Source of the DNA: Flavobacteriales bacterium UBA4011
GTDB taxonomy: Bacteria; Bacteroidota; Bacteroidia; Flavobacteriales_D; Crocinitomicaceae
DNA length: 6,554 bases
Assembly: GCA_002384725.1 (NCBI GenBank)
Contig: DGBF01000183.1
Coordinates: 1 to 6,554, forward strand
Direction of reading: 5' to 3'
The notes beneath the pieces were generated by a model, which had not been told where the DNA came from, searched no databases, and was given only the letters and a program-made list of their open reading frames with translations. Positions 6,543 through 6,554 of this stretch are shown here, one piece after another (within the stretch, counting starts at the first letter, position 1; each line of letters starts with the position of its first letter). A program made the translations under genes and the position numbers.

Positions 6543-6554
6543 TTTTCACGCCAT

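Overview
The window most likely comes from a member of the Bacteroidota, probably a flavobacterium (Crocinitomicaceae or Flavobacteriaceae-like). Three things point there. The first gene ends in a type IX secretion (T9SS) type A sorting domain. The ahcY upstream region carries a perfect copy of the Bacteroidota -7 promoter motif TAnnTTTG. The genes are AT-rich and lack clear Shine-Dalgarno sites. The genus assignment is inference.

Layout. At 1-1065 (+) is the 3' part of a secreted T9SS cargo protein, cut off by the window edge. It converges on a minus-strand integral-membrane GT-C type glycosyltransferase (1119-2603), and a 14-bp hairpin sits between the two stop codons. The glycosyltransferase is divergent from a membrane-anchored DjlA-like J-domain protein (2699-3478, +), with about 95 bp between them. 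Just after that gene lies the decayed 3' half of an IS200/IS605-type Y1 transposase (about 3493-3783, +). It is followed by three tightly packed perfect hairpins (3817-3913), two of which are variants of one sequence. Next come two minus-strand housekeeping genes: ahcY, S-adenosylhomocysteine hydrolase (3941-5254), and hemH, ferrochelatase (5460-6494). The 205 bp between them holds the ahcY promoter and a long imperfect inverted repeat that abuts the hemH stop codon.

Functional picture. The genes do not form one pathway. ahcY serves the activated-methyl cycle and hemH the last step of haem synthesis. The glycosyltransferase and the J-domain protein act at the inner membrane, and the T9SS protein is exported. 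No intact mobile element, defence system, CRISPR array or RNA gene is visible. The accessory signal is confined to the transposase remnant and the palindromic repeats at 3.5-3.9 kb and 5.4 kb. The most notable coding detail is an internal four-cysteine cluster in the ferrochelatase, which fits the subclass that binds a [2Fe-2S] cluster through an internal segment.
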